A stretch of 16,009 bases of DNA from Bacillota bacterium (GCA_023393815.1 JAEXBU010000049.1:1-16009), one strand, 5' to 3'; positions 1-7,550 are shown, counted from the stretch's first letter. The notes: a model not told the origin generated them from the sequence alone. Translations and numbers: made by a program.

Positions 1-804
1 GATGTAAACCGCCATGGCGATAAAACTGTCTTCCGTCAACTCTTCCTCCCGCTCGAAATGGGGAAAACGAAGAATTTCCACGTAGTCGATTTTCGCCAAA
101 GGTTCTCCCTCAATTTCCCCCTTGGCCGCCTCCAATAAGGCGGAAACCTTTCTTTCGCCACCGCGAACCAAGGCCTTGGTTTTTTCGATGGCGCGGCTCA
201 AAACCACAGCGGCCTGGCGCTCGTCACCATGCAAATAGCGGTTTCTCGAACTCTTGGCCAGACCGTCCTCTTCCCGAACGATAGGACAGCGCACGATGGC
301 TACGTCCATGTTTAAATCCCGCACCATGGCCTCGATAATGGCCACCTGCTGCACGTCTTTTTGACCGAAATACGCCCGGTCGGGGCGAACGAGCTGAAAC
401 AACTTCGTAATAACCGTGGCTACGCCGGCAAAGTGAATGGGCCGGGTAATGCCGCAAAGAATATGGGTCATGGAATCAGGCGGCGTAACGCGGAAACCGA
501 AGTTTTCCGGATACATTTCTTCCGGCTCCGGATGGAATACGAAATCGACTCCCAAGCCTTCGCAAAAGGCTCCGTCCTTTTCAATATCCCTCGGGTAGTC
601 CTCGTAATCTTCCCCCGGCGCGAATTGAATGGGATTGACAAACACCGACACGATCGCCGTGTCGTTTTCCTTGCGGCACTTTTTGATCAGAGAACCGTGC
701 CCTTCGTGGAGGGCGCCCATCGTGGGGACGAGCCCCACGCTTCCCTTTTTCTTCGCTTCTTCCGAAACCCGTCGCAGCTCGTCTACCGTCGTGATGATCT
801 TCAT
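1..804 (-). CDS. panC: Pantothenate synthetase (pantoate-beta-alanine ligase), 3' end cut by window edge
   Basis: PanC condenses pantoate and beta-alanine, using ATP through a pantoyl-adenylate intermediate, in the cytoplasmic last step of pantothenate (vitamin B5) synthesis. The reading frame is open from the ATG at 804 to base 1, giving 268 residues. Family members are usually about 280, so only the last dozen or so residues are missing. Visible signatures are PTMGALHEGH at residues 27-36 (the HIGH-type nucleotide-binding motif), NPIQF, ILCGITRPIHFAGVATV, YFGQKDVQQ and the KMSKS-equivalent SSRN at 185-188. A GGAGG lies 12 nt before the start, inside the end of panB. The panB stop is only 4 nt upstream, so the gene is translated as the last visible member of the DUF2520-panB-panC operon. 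Identity is secure. Confidence 0.96.
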   Translation of the reverse strand, partial: MKIITTVDELRRVSEEAKKKGSVGLVPTMGALHEGHGSLIKKCRKENDTAIVSVFVNPIQFAPGEDYEDYPRDIEKDGAFCEGLGVDFVFHPEPEEMYPENFGFRVTPPDSMTHILCGITRPIHFAGVATVITKLFQLVRPDRAYFGQKDVQQVAIIEAMVRDLNMDVAIVRCPIVREEDGLAKSSRNRYLHGDERQAAVVLSRAIEKTKALVRGGERKVSALLEAAKGEIEGEPLAKIDYVEILRFPHFEREEELTEDSFIAMAVYI

Positions 805-808
805 GATG

Positions 809-1636
809 TTATTTGTCCTCCAGTAATCTTTCATCCATAGAAAATTCGTGTTCCTTTGTCGGAAAACTTCCGTCCTTTACCGCCCGATCGTAGTCCTTAA
901 AGCCTTGAACCATGGCTTCGCCTACGTGAGCGAAGGGACGGACAAACTTCGGCACGAAGTCGTCGAACATACCCAGCATATCTTGGTAGACCAAAACCTG
1001 CCCGTCGCAATCCGCCCCTGCACCGATACCAATGGTGGGAATGGAGAGCCTTTCCGTCAATTTCTTTGCGAGAGGCGCGGGCACACATTCCATCACCACG
1101 GCAAAAGCCCCCGCTTCTTCCACGGCCTTAGCGTCGGCAAACAGTTTTTCCACCGTAGCTTCATCTTTTCCCTGTACGCGGAAGCCGCCAAGGGCATTCA
1201 CCGCTTGAGGCGTAAGGCCAATGTGGGCGCAAACGGGAATCTTGGCATCGACAATGGCCCTTATGATATCTTTTACTTCCACGCCCCCCTCCAACTTGAC
1301 GGCGTGGGCGTAGCCTTCGGCGAGCAACCTGCCGGCGTTGATGACCGCGTCGCGAATCCCCGTGGAATAGGTCATGAAAGGCATATCACAAATAATTAAC
1401 GGATGCTTCGCCCCTCGAGCCACGGCGGCAGAATGGTGAATCATATCGCCTAAAGTGACGGAAAGGGTATCTTCGTAGCCCAACATGGTCATGCCCAAAC
1501 TGTCGCCAATTAAAATAGAATCAATCCCCGACTGATCCACCAATTTCGCCGTGGAATAATCGTAACAGGTAATCATGGAGAGCTTATCGCCCGCCTCTTT
1601 TGCCTCTTGAAACGTGCGTACCGTAACTTTTTTCAT
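809..1636 (-). CDS. panB: 3-methyl-2-oxobutanoate hydroxymethyltransferase (ketopantoate hydroxymethyltransferase)
   Basis: PanB transfers a hydroxymethyl group from 5,10-methylene-tetrahydrofolate to 2-ketoisovalerate, making ketopantoate, the first committed step of pantothenate synthesis. The 275-residue length is normal for this (beta/alpha)8-barrel family. The Mg2+-binding aspartates are visible as D45 in LIGDSLGM and D84 in ICDMPFMTY. The conserved VKLEGG (113-118) and the catalytic glutamate E183 in VMECVPAPL are also present, followed by IPTIGIGAG. The ATG overlaps the stop of the upstream DUF2520 gene in an ATGA arrangement, with a GGAG/GAGG-rich ribosome binding site just ahead, so the two are translationally coupled. 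It sits in the same operon as panC, directly downstream. Confidence 0.97.
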   Translation of the reverse strand: MKKVTVRTFQEAKEAGDKLSMITCYDYSTAKLVDQSGIDSILIGDSLGMTMLGYEDTLSVTLGDMIHHSAAVARGAKHPLIICDMPFMTYSTGIRDAVINAGRLLAEGYAHAVKLEGGVEVKDIIRAIVDAKIPVCAHIGLTPQAVNALGGFRVQGKDEATVEKLFADAKAVEEAGAFAVVMECVPAPLAKKLTERLSIPTIGIGAGADCDGQVLVYQDMLGMFDDFVPKFVRPFAHVGEAMVQGFKDYDRAVKDGSFPTKEHEFSMDERLLEDK

Positions 1637-2502
1637 ACCTCTTCTCCTTTTAAAAGCCCCCGCAAATCGTCGTAGGGGCGATCCTCGTGTTTCTTCTCTG
1701 CAATCGTCGTTAAAATCATGCTCCCCGCCCGGTACAGGGCCTCCTCTTCGGCATCGCCTTTTTTCTTTAAGGCCTCTAGGTGGCGGCGCACGGTGGAAAG
1801 ATCACAGCGCTCCACCGGCCCGGTGAGGGCGCAGGCAGGGCCGCGATCGAAAATCTTTTCCATGTTTTCCGTCGCCAAAGGCCGAAGAGCCGCTCGCGCT
1901 TCTTCCTCGTTGAAGCCCACATCCTTTAAGAGATCAAAAGACATGGCCGCTAGAGCCACCGCCAAATTGCTAATCGCCGACGTGGCCAGATGGTAGGTCG
2001 CCTTATCCGACGAAGTCATTACCTTATAGGCGATGCGGTGATGGTCCAAGCACTCCCGAAAGACCGCCACCGCCTCGTCATCGCCCTCTAACGTAAAAAA
2101 CGCACTACGGACGGCGCCATACCCCGTCTCCTTGTCGGCAATAGCCAGCAAAGGATGAAGGGAACCTGCGAATACGTCGTTGGTAGTACGATCGAAGAAA
2201 AGGGAAGAAGACAAACTCCCCGCCGTGTGGCCGAGAATCTTCCCCGAAATATTCAATTGTAACAATTGCCGCCACACGCCCTCGATGGCATCGTCGGGGG
2301 TGGCGATTAAAATCACATCGCTTGCTTCAATCAAGGCCTCTAAGGTCTCGAAACAAGCGCTATTCGTTCTTTTTGCGCCATAGGCCGCGCTTTTTCGGCT
2401 CCTGCTGTAATAGCCGCCGAGTTGCAAAGGACCCGCTGAAAACAGCGCGTTCCCTAAACTGACGCCGACTTTTCCGGCACCGATAATCCCTACTTTTTTC
2501 AT
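1633..2502 (-). CDS. Rossmann-fold/DUF2520 oxidoreductase, probable PanG-type ketopantoate reductase
   Basis: A 289-residue NAD(P)-binding protein. The N-terminus carries the dinucleotide-binding loop GIIGAGKVG (residues 5-13). The C-terminal half has DUF2520 hallmarks: KATYHLATSAISNLAVAL (167-184) and ALTGPVERCDLSTVRRHL (225-242). The frame stays open upstream to 2649, but the ATG at 2502 is preferred because it has a GAGGTG site and begins exactly at the Rossmann strand; the promoter also lies inside the longer version. From memory, DUF2520 proteins next to panB/panC include PanG, an alternative ketopantoate reductase described in Francisella. The operon position, with the reductase step otherwise missing between PanB and PanC, supports that role here. 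The assignment is an inference; another hydroxyacid dehydrogenase activity cannot be excluded. Confidence 0.82.
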   Translation of the reverse strand: MKKVGIIGAGKVGVSLGNALFSAGPLQLGGYYSRSRKSAAYGAKRTNSACFETLEALIEASDVILIATPDDAIEGVWRQLLQLNISGKILGHTAGSLSSSLFFDRTTNDVFAGSLHPLLAIADKETGYGAVRSAFFTLEGDDEAVAVFRECLDHHRIAYKVMTSSDKATYHLATSAISNLAVALAAMSFDLLKDVGFNEEEARAALRPLATENMEKIFDRGPACALTGPVERCDLSTVRRHLEALKKKGDAEEEALYRAGSMILTTIAEKKHEDRPYDDLRGLLKGEEV

Positions 2503-2587
2503 GTTATCACCTCGATGGAGTGCAATACATGGATCGTCATGCAATATAAAAATAAGTGTATAGTTTCCTTCGAATACTACCACCCCC

Positions 2588-2616
2588 ATTGTACGAGCCT
2601 TTCTCCCGATTGACAA
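2588..2616 (-). promoter_or_regulatory. Sigma-A-type promoter of the pantothenate operon
   Basis: On the minus strand a -35 TTGTCA (2611-2616) is followed by a 17-nt spacer and a -10 TACAAT (2588-2593). Each hexamer has five of six consensus bases. The start point would fall near 2581, leaving a leader of about 80 nt before the DUF2520 ATG at 2502. It lies just downstream of the terminator that closes the rae1 operon, so the pantothenate genes form an independent unit. Confidence 0.65.
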
Positions 2617-2644
2617 GGTTTTTTCAAAAGAGCCGCCGAAACTT

Positions 2645-2674
2645 TCCAAAAAACGAGCCTTTGAAGGCTCGTTT
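2645..2674 (-). terminator. Rho-independent terminator of the cysS-rae1 operon
   Basis: A perfect 10-bp stem (arms 2651-2660 and 2665-2674, AAACGAGCCT on the plus strand) closes a 4-nt loop. On the minus strand it is followed by six U (2648-2653, partly shared with the stem). It starts 4 nt after the rae1 stop codon. It separates the translation-gene operon from the pantothenate operon. Confidence 0.9.
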
Positions 2675-2677
2675 CCT

Positions 2678-3220
2678 TTACGGTGGATCCAGTTGTTGGC
2701 GCAAGTCTTCCAGTTTTTTCTTGTTCTCCTCGTCTATGACGAGGGGCGCGCCTTTTTTTGTACGTATGCGATTGGCTTCTTTCCGCGTGACGGTTTTCGA
2801 TCGCTTCACGAGCATCTGCAACTCTCGCGCGCTGATGCGTTTCCCGCCCCGAGCCATGATAATTTGCTGTTCCACATAGTCGCTAGTGGCTACGGTCACA
2901 TCCCGCACCCGTCCCATACTCGCAATTTCGCTTTCAATGTAGCGATCGGCGGTGACGGTTTCTTTCGTAAATACGATGTCCATGTGTTCTTTTTTTTCCA
3001 GGCTGCCGCCGTTTCCCTTTACCCGATAGGCGTCAAAGACTAATATTACATGAATATCTTCCGTCGCGGCGTACTCTTCCAACATATCCGCGAGCAATGT
3101 CCGGGCCTCTTCCAGGTGTTCTTCTACAAGTCCTTCGAAGTCGGACCAATAGTTGATGATGTTGTAGCCGTCGACAAACAGATAGCGGCCCGTTCGCCTA
3201 TAAATTCTGTGCCTTGCCAT
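2678..3220 (-). CDS. rae1: NYN-domain ribonuclease of the YacP/Rae1 family
   Basis: A 180-residue PIN/NYN-type ribonuclease. In Bacillus subtilis the family member Rae1 (YacP) enters the ribosomal A site and cuts certain mRNAs during translation. Family motifs are VDGYNIIN (D17), LVFDAYRVKG (D63), TADRYIE (D92) and VATSDYVEQ (D114), followed by GGKRISARELQ. The aspartates are the expected metal-binding set. The start is the ATG at 3220, with an AGAGG site 7 nt upstream; it overlaps the end of rlmB by 23 nt, so translation is probably coupled. It is the last gene of the operon and is followed at once by a terminator. In B. subtilis, as I recall, sigH follows this gene; here it does not. The specific A-site cleavage activity is inferred from the family. 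Confidence 0.9.
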   Translation of the reverse strand: MARHRIYRRTGRYLFVDGYNIINYWSDFEGLVEEHLEEARTLLADMLEEYAATEDIHVILVFDAYRVKGNGGSLEKKEHMDIVFTKETVTADRYIESEIASMGRVRDVTVATSDYVEQQIIMARGGKRISARELQMLVKRSKTVTRKEANRIRTKKGAPLVIDEENKKKLEDLRQQLDPP

Positions 3221-3941
3221 GGCGCTGCCTCTTTATGTCGTAGAGGAAAATCGACGCCGCTACGGAGGCGTTTAAGGAATCAAACCCCCCGCTCATGGGA
3301 ATGGACAACAGGCCGTCCACGTGTTCTTTGGTCTTTTCCGCCAGGCCCTTTCCTTCGTTTCCGATCACCAGCGCGACGGGTCCGGTAAGATCCGCTTCGT
3401 ACAGAGCTCCGTGCCCTCCGTCGGCGCCGTAGACCCAGATGTTTTTCTCCTTTAACTCTTCGATGACGCGATTCATGTTTGTAACTTTTGCTACGATCAT
3501 GTGATCCACCGCCCCGGCGGAGGTTTTATACACGGTGCCGTTGACAGCGGCGGCGCGGCGCTTGGGGATTACCACGCCGTGGGCTCCCATGGCGTAGGCG
3601 GATCGGATGATGGCACCCAGATTATGCGGATCTTCGATTCCGTCCAGTAGGACGAGGAGCGGATCTTCTTTTTTCGCTTCGGCCAGGGCCAGCATATCTT
3701 CTACAGTTCCGTAGGTGAAATCGGAAAGAAAGGCCACGACTCCCTGGTGATTTCTTCCATCGACCATTTCGTCCAATCGGGATTTTTCCCGCTCTTGAAC
3801 GTAAATCCCCAGTTCTTTCGCCCTCCCACGGATTTTTTTCATGGAGCCATCCTTGGCGCCTTTTTGAATGTAAACTTTGTCGGGCATTCTATCCAAGGCT
3901 TCCAACACCGGGTTGCGGCCGTAGATCATGATCGTTTCCAT
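3198..3941 (-). CDS. rlmB: 23S rRNA (guanosine-2'-O-)-methyltransferase RlmB (SpoU/TrmH family)
   Basis: A 247-residue SPOUT-class methyltransferase that uses S-adenosylmethionine to 2'-O-methylate a conserved guanosine of the 23S rRNA peptidyl-transferase region (G2251 in E. coli). An N-terminal substrate-binding domain starts at IYGRNPVLEAL (7-17). The catalytic domain shows the three family motifs: DGIEDPHNLGAIIRSA (100-115), LVIGNEGKGL (191-200) and SIPMSGGFDSLNASVAAS (213-230). The frame is open to 4022, but the ATG at 3941 is chosen because it has a perfect GGAGG five bases upstream and starts at the conserved YGRNPV region. It overlaps the thyX end by 16 nt and the rae1 start by 23 nt. 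Some relatives modify other positions, so the exact target is by homology. Confidence 0.94.
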   Translation of the reverse strand: METIMIYGRNPVLEALDRMPDKVYIQKGAKDGSMKKIRGRAKELGIYVQEREKSRLDEMVDGRNHQGVVAFLSDFTYGTVEDMLALAEAKKEDPLLVLLDGIEDPHNLGAIIRSAYAMGAHGVVIPKRRAAAVNGTVYKTSAGAVDHMIVAKVTNMNRVIEELKEKNIWVYGADGGHGALYEADLTGPVALVIGNEGKGLAEKTKEHVDGLLSIPMSGGFDSLNASVAASIFLYDIKRQRHGKAQNL

Positions 3942-4699
3942 AATTCCTCCTTGTAAAAGGCGCGCACCTCGTTTATTTTTCCGCAGGTCATGGCTCCTTC
4001 CGGGCAGGGTCCGGTGACGCAAGCGGGCCCCGCTTGTTTAAAGATTTCGGGCGCCACGGCTTTCACTTCTTTTAGCATGGCCAATGCCATCTCCCGAATT
4101 TCCCACTGCGCCCGGTTGCACAGGCGCATGGTGAAAAAGTGCATTAGGCTGCGAGCGTTCATCGTCACTACAATTTTCGTTTCGCAGGCATTGGGCAACA
4201 CGTAGCGGGCATCTTCGATGGCGCGCTTTTCCGCTTGCCGTGCCGCTTTTTTTTCTTCCACGCCCGCTTCCGTCAATTCCTTCACGTACACGGCCTTTAA
4301 CTGCTCCGTCAAATCTTCGTAGGCCCTATGCGCCTCTTGCATACTTTGAACAAAGCGCGCCTTGGCAGCCTCGTCTCTCTCGATAGCCTTGGGGATCACG
4401 TACTCGAATCGATCTAGACGCACGTAGCGTTGGGATTGTTGCGAGTAGCTGGCCAGGCGGTGGCGCACCAATTGGTGGGTCAATACCCGGCTCACCCCTT
4501 CTATGGCAAAGGTGAAGCTCACGTGTTCCATGGGCGAAGCGTGGCCCATGTCCGCGAGCATGGCGACGAATCGCTCGATCTCCACCGGATTTAATTTTTC
4601 TTCGATTTCGTCGACTCCTACCGGCGAATAGCAAAGCTTGGCCGCCTTGGCAACGACAGCTGCCCCCTCCGGAGTGTAGGCGATGAGTTTAACCTTCAT
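3926..4699 (-). CDS. thyX: Flavin-dependent thymidylate synthase ThyX
   Basis: ThyX makes dTMP from dUMP with methylene-tetrahydrofolate as carbon donor and FAD/NADPH as reductant, unlike the unrelated ThyA. The diagnostic RHR-X7-S motif is present at residues 79-89 (RHRLASYSQQS). It is followed by the FAD/dUMP-site region LPNACETKIVVTMNARSL and a CNRAQWEIREMA stretch. Length is 257 residues, at the long end of the family. The frame is open to 4762, but MKVKLIAYTPEG (ATG at 4699) is the family-like N-terminus and has an AGAGG site 10 nt upstream. It overlaps mrnC by 11 nt and rlmB by 16 nt. It sits between mrnC and rlmB, which are neighbours without it in B. subtilis, so it is an insertion into an otherwise conserved rRNA-processing cluster. 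Confidence 0.95.
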   Translation of the reverse strand: MKVKLIAYTPEGAAVVAKAAKLCYSPVGVDEIEEKLNPVEIERFVAMLADMGHASPMEHVSFTFAIEGVSRVLTHQLVRHRLASYSQQSQRYVRLDRFEYVIPKAIERDEAAKARFVQSMQEAHRAYEDLTEQLKAVYVKELTEAGVEEKKAARQAEKRAIEDARYVLPNACETKIVVTMNARSLMHFFTMRLCNRAQWEIREMALAMLKEVKAVAPEIFKQAGPACVTGPCPEGAMTCGKINEVRAFYKEELWKRS

Positions 4700-5117
4700 T
4701 GTCCCATATCCTCTCAATTTCTTTAAAGTAGTCCAGGAGACGATCCGTCTGCCCCGACCCATACAAATAGCCGATCAGGCATTCAAATCCCGTGGCCTTT
4801 CGGTAATCCGCCATGGAGGCGTTTTTCGCCATCGTCTTCGGATGCGCGTTTCGTCCCCGACGAAAGACGGCGGCTTCCTCTTCCGTAAAAAAATCGCCGA
4901 GGGCTTCGGACAGTTCGGCCTGTGCCGAGGCCTTGACCTTCTTCGCCGAGGCTCGGTGCAAAGCGGCGACCTTTTCGTTGTTGTGAAGAATCTTGCTCCG
5001 AACGAACAATTCAAAGACACAGTCCCCTATGTACGCAAGAACGAGGGGATTTTGACCCCTCGTCTCGTCGACCGTCCACATGGGGGCGGAAAAATATCTT
5101 CTTACATCCTCTTCCAC
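4689..5117 (-). CDS. mrnC: Mini-ribonuclease 3 (Mini-III), 23S rRNA maturation
   Basis: A 142-residue RNase III-like enzyme without a dsRNA-binding domain. In B. subtilis Mini-III trims the ends of 23S rRNA precursors. The catalytic aspartate lies in LAYIGDCVFELFVR (D32), and the second acidic site is E112 in ATGFECLIGYLY. The conserved RRGRNAHPKTMAKNASMADYR segment lies between them. The start codon is a GTG at 5117, preferred because GAGAGGG lies 6 nt upstream; the next in-frame ATG (M13) would cut into the fold. The start overlaps the end of cysS by 16 nt and the end overlaps thyX by 11 nt. Position next to cysS is the conserved Gram-positive arrangement. Confidence is high. Confidence 0.95.
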   Translation of the reverse strand: MEEDVRRYFSAPMWTVDETRGQNPLVLAYIGDCVFELFVRSKILHNNEKVAALHRASAKKVKASAQAELSEALGDFFTEEEAAVFRRGRNAHPKTMAKNASMADYRKATGFECLIGYLYGSGQTDRLLDYFKEIERIWDNEG

Positions 5118-6493
5118 AGGGTACCCTCTCTCGTATCTTCGATGGCGATGCCTTTTTCAAAAAGTTCGTCGCGAATTTCATCGGCGCGGGCGAAATCTTT
5201 TTTGGCTCGAGCGGCCTTTCGTTCTTCTAAAAGGGCTTCGATGGCACTGTCTTCGTCGGTATTTTCCCGACGATACAAAATCCCCAAAACTCCGGCCAAT
5301 TCCATAAAGGTATCGTAGGCCGATTGCAGGCTGTCCCGCTTCGCCCCCCGGGCGATGTGGGTGTTGATATCTCGTGCCAGGGTAAAGAGGGATCCAGTAG
5401 CCTTGGCCGTGTTTAAATCGTCGTCCATGGCGTCTATAAACGCGGTCTTTTCCGATCGGATCTTTTCGTCGAAGGCCGGATCTTTTCCCCCTTCCATATC
5501 GCCCTTGAGCAGTTGTTCCATATGGTCGCGAACGCCGTAAAGACGATCTAACCCGGCCTTAGTTTGTTCCATGGCGTCGTAGGAATAGTTAATGGGGCTC
5601 CGATAGTGGGCGCTTAAAAGGAAGAAACGCAGCACTTCCAAATCGAATACATTGGCCACTTCCCGCACCGTAAAGAAATTCCCCAAGGATTTGCTCATTT
5701 TCGTTCCGTCTACGGTAATCATGCCGTTGTGGAGCCAGTAATTGGCAAATGTCTTGCCCGTAAGGGTTTCCGACTGGGCGATTTCGTTTTCGTGGTGGGG
5801 AAATTGCAAATCTTCCCCGCCGGAGTGAATGTCGATGGTTTCGCCCAAGAGAGTTTTCGCCATGACCGAGCATTCCAAATGCCAACCCGGCCGACCGTCG
5901 CCCCAGGGGCTTTCCCAGAAGGGTTCTCCTTCTTTTTTTCCCTTCCATAAAACGAAGTCTCCGGGATTTTTCTTTTCACTGTTCACTTCGATGCGGGCAC
6001 CGCTTTGCAGCTCGTCGATGTTTTTTCCGGAAAGCTTTCCGTAATCTTTGGCCTTGGAAATGTCGAAGTATACGTCCCCGTTTAAGGGATAGGCCACGCC
6101 CTTGTCCACCAGGCCTTGGATAAATTCCAACATGGGCTGAATAAATTCCGTCGCCCTGGGATTGGTGGTCTTATAGGTGTAGAGGTTCAAGCCATTGGCG
6201 TCTTGCATAAATTCCCCGATGTAGCGATCGGCTATGGCGGCGACGGTGGTATTTTCTTCCTTTGCACGATTAATGAGCTTGTCGTCGATATCCGTAAAGT
6301 TTACGACGAAACGGACGTCGTAGCCTTTGTAAATAAAATAGCGGCGCAAGGTATCGAAAACTACCAAGGGGCGGGCGTTTCCCACGTGGATAAAGTTGTA
6401 CACGGTGGGTCCGCAGTTGTACATGCGCACCTTATTTTCTTCGATGGGCACGAATTCCTCTTTTTTTCTGGTCATGGAATTAAATAACTTCAC
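5102..6493 (-). CDS. cysS: Cysteinyl-tRNA synthetase
   Basis: A class I aminoacyl-tRNA synthetase that charges tRNA-Cys with cysteine. The 463-residue length is typical. The active-site motifs are the HIGH-type HVGN (36-39, in GPTVYNFIHVGNARP) and KMSKS (265-269). The Zn2+ ligands that discriminate cysteine are visible as C27, C208 (WHLECSVM), H233 or H234 and E237 (FPHHENE). The start is a GTG at 6493 with an AAGGGG site about 7 nt upstream. It follows the hypothetical gene by 20 nt and overlaps mrnC by 16 nt, so it is the second gene of a six-gene operon. No T-box leader is visible directly ahead of it. Confidence 0.97.
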   Translation of the reverse strand: MKLFNSMTRKKEEFVPIEENKVRMYNCGPTVYNFIHVGNARPLVVFDTLRRYFIYKGYDVRFVVNFTDIDDKLINRAKEENTTVAAIADRYIGEFMQDANGLNLYTYKTTNPRATEFIQPMLEFIQGLVDKGVAYPLNGDVYFDISKAKDYGKLSGKNIDELQSGARIEVNSEKKNPGDFVLWKGKKEGEPFWESPWGDGRPGWHLECSVMAKTLLGETIDIHSGGEDLQFPHHENEIAQSETLTGKTFANYWLHNGMITVDGTKMSKSLGNFFTVREVANVFDLEVLRFFLLSAHYRSPINYSYDAMEQTKAGLDRLYGVRDHMEQLLKGDMEGGKDPAFDEKIRSEKTAFIDAMDDDLNTAKATGSLFTLARDINTHIARGAKRDSLQSAYDTFMELAGVLGILYRRENTDEDSAIEALLEERKAARAKKDFARADEIRDELFEKGIAIEDTREGTLWKRM

Positions 6494-6513
6494 GGCTCTT
6501 CCCCTTTCTCACC

Positions 6514-7506
6514 TTAAATGTCAAAGTAATAGCTGTTTTCCAATTTGTCACGGATGGCGGCCAAAATATTGCCGAAGTCTTCATCTTGAATAAACAAGAC
6601 GTCCAAATCCCGTTTTCTTACTCCGTCGCGAATGCGCTTTACATCCGCCGGGCGCACGGAATTCAGGTAGACGAGGACTAAATCCGCTCCGTTTAAATTA
6701 CTTTCGATGTTTTCTCTCGAAATCTCTTCCACGTGAACCACGTCGCTTCCACCGTTCTTTAAGGCTTTTACGTGTTCCGTCACTACGCTTCCCTTGCCGA
6801 AAACCGCAAGTTGCAACTGTTCGAGAAAGTCATCGTCATCTAAAACCGGCGCCGCGTCGTTGCCGTAGGTCGACGTAAGGACATTGTCTCCATCCATGTT
6901 GTGGATCCAAATGACCCGTCCCCCTTCGGGATCCCGTTGCCAATAGGCGTAATCCACAATGTCGCCTTCGCCCACGTTCAGATTCCCCATACTCACATCT
7001 TCCAGGTTCACGCGCATTACGCCGTCTTCCCCTTCCCCTTCGATGTAGAGGCCGCGGAAGGTGGGGTCGTAGAGTACCCGAGCGTAGGAGATGACCCGGC
7101 GTTCGCTTTCGACGGCTTCGTCGGATTTTTCCAAAAGTTCGTAATTATAAATGTTTTTCAGGTGATTATTGTTGTAAACCTGTTTAATTACTTTGGCACG
7201 AACCTCGTCCCCTTCGCCGATATTTTGCAGACGCAAGACTTTTTCGGGAATAAAGACGTTTTCGTCGCCCAAAGTGCCGCCGCCTAAACGCAAGTGCACG
7301 CGGCCCACGTAATACTCGTCTTCATCGGCCTGGGCGGAGCTGTCGCCCCTATAGTTCGATTCCGTTTCAATTTCCAACAACAGCTCCATTAAATCGAAGA
7401 GCTTTTCCATGCGGCTGCGGCGTTCAAACACGGTTTCTACGGCAATTCCGTCGATACAAGATTTCATCTCGTTTTTAATTTCGTTTACCATATAATTTTT
7501 GTTCAT
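6514..7506 (-). CDS. Uncharacterised protein: two beta-rich OB-like modules plus a DUF2325-like C-terminal domain
   Basis: I do not recognise a characterised homologue. The 330-residue protein starts with a charged helical segment (1-50). Two beta-rich modules follow, at about 66-127 and 138-203. Each ends in the same phrase, LQNIGEGDEV (93-102) and LNVGEGDIV (176-184), and has the alternating pattern of small OB/S1-like barrels. A low-complexity acidic linker (VLDDDDF) leads to a Rossmann-like domain (232-318). The pattern LAVFGKGSVVTEHVKAL, then ADLVLVYLNSVRP, then DVLFIQDEDFGNI resembles DUF2325. No signal peptide or membrane segment is seen. The frame extends to 7521, but only the ATG at 7506 has a ribosome binding site (GGAG, 9 nt upstream). 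It is the first gene of the cysS operon, which hints at a role near translation or nucleic acid. That role is speculative. Confidence 0.8.
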   Translation of the reverse strand: MNKNYMVNEIKNEMKSCIDGIAVETVFERRSRMEKLFDLMELLLEIETESNYRGDSSAQADEDEYYVGRVHLRLGGGTLGDENVFIPEKVLRLQNIGEGDEVRAKVIKQVYNNNHLKNIYNYELLEKSDEAVESERRVISYARVLYDPTFRGLYIEGEGEDGVMRVNLEDVSMGNLNVGEGDIVDYAYWQRDPEGGRVIWIHNMDGDNVLTSTYGNDAAPVLDDDDFLEQLQLAVFGKGSVVTEHVKALKNGGSDVVHVEEISRENIESNLNGADLVLVYLNSVRPADVKRIRDGVRKRDLDVLFIQDEDFGNILAAIRDKLENSYYFDI

Positions 7507-7541
7507 TTGTTCTTTCTCCATTTCTTTTATTTACTTTATTT

Positions 7542-7550
7542 ATTTTATCA
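7542..7550 (-). promoter_or_regulatory. Possible extended -10 promoter for the cysS operon
   Basis: On the minus strand TGA-TAAAAT forms an extended -10 element, and the sequence downstream is AT-rich up to the start codon. No good -35 is seen at 16-18 nt. The start point would be near 7535. It lies between the groEL terminator and the first operon gene, where a promoter is required unless the groESL transcript reads through. Confidence 0.4.

Noticed and set aside
848..1399. Plus-strand open frame of 183 codons opposite panB
   Set aside because: Shadow of panB; composition and lack of a start signal match an antisense frame.
2503..2649. N-terminal extension of the DUF2520 protein
   Set aside because: The extension covers the promoter and lacks family similarity; the Rossmann strand starts exactly at the ATG at 2502.
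4700..4762. N-terminal extension of ThyX
   Set aside because: It would lie further inside mrnC and add non-family residues; MKVKLIAYTPEG is the usual start.
6494..6513. T-box leader for cysS
   Set aside because: Only 20 nt separate the upstream stop from the cysS GTG, and no T-box or terminator/antiterminator pair is seen there or before the operon.
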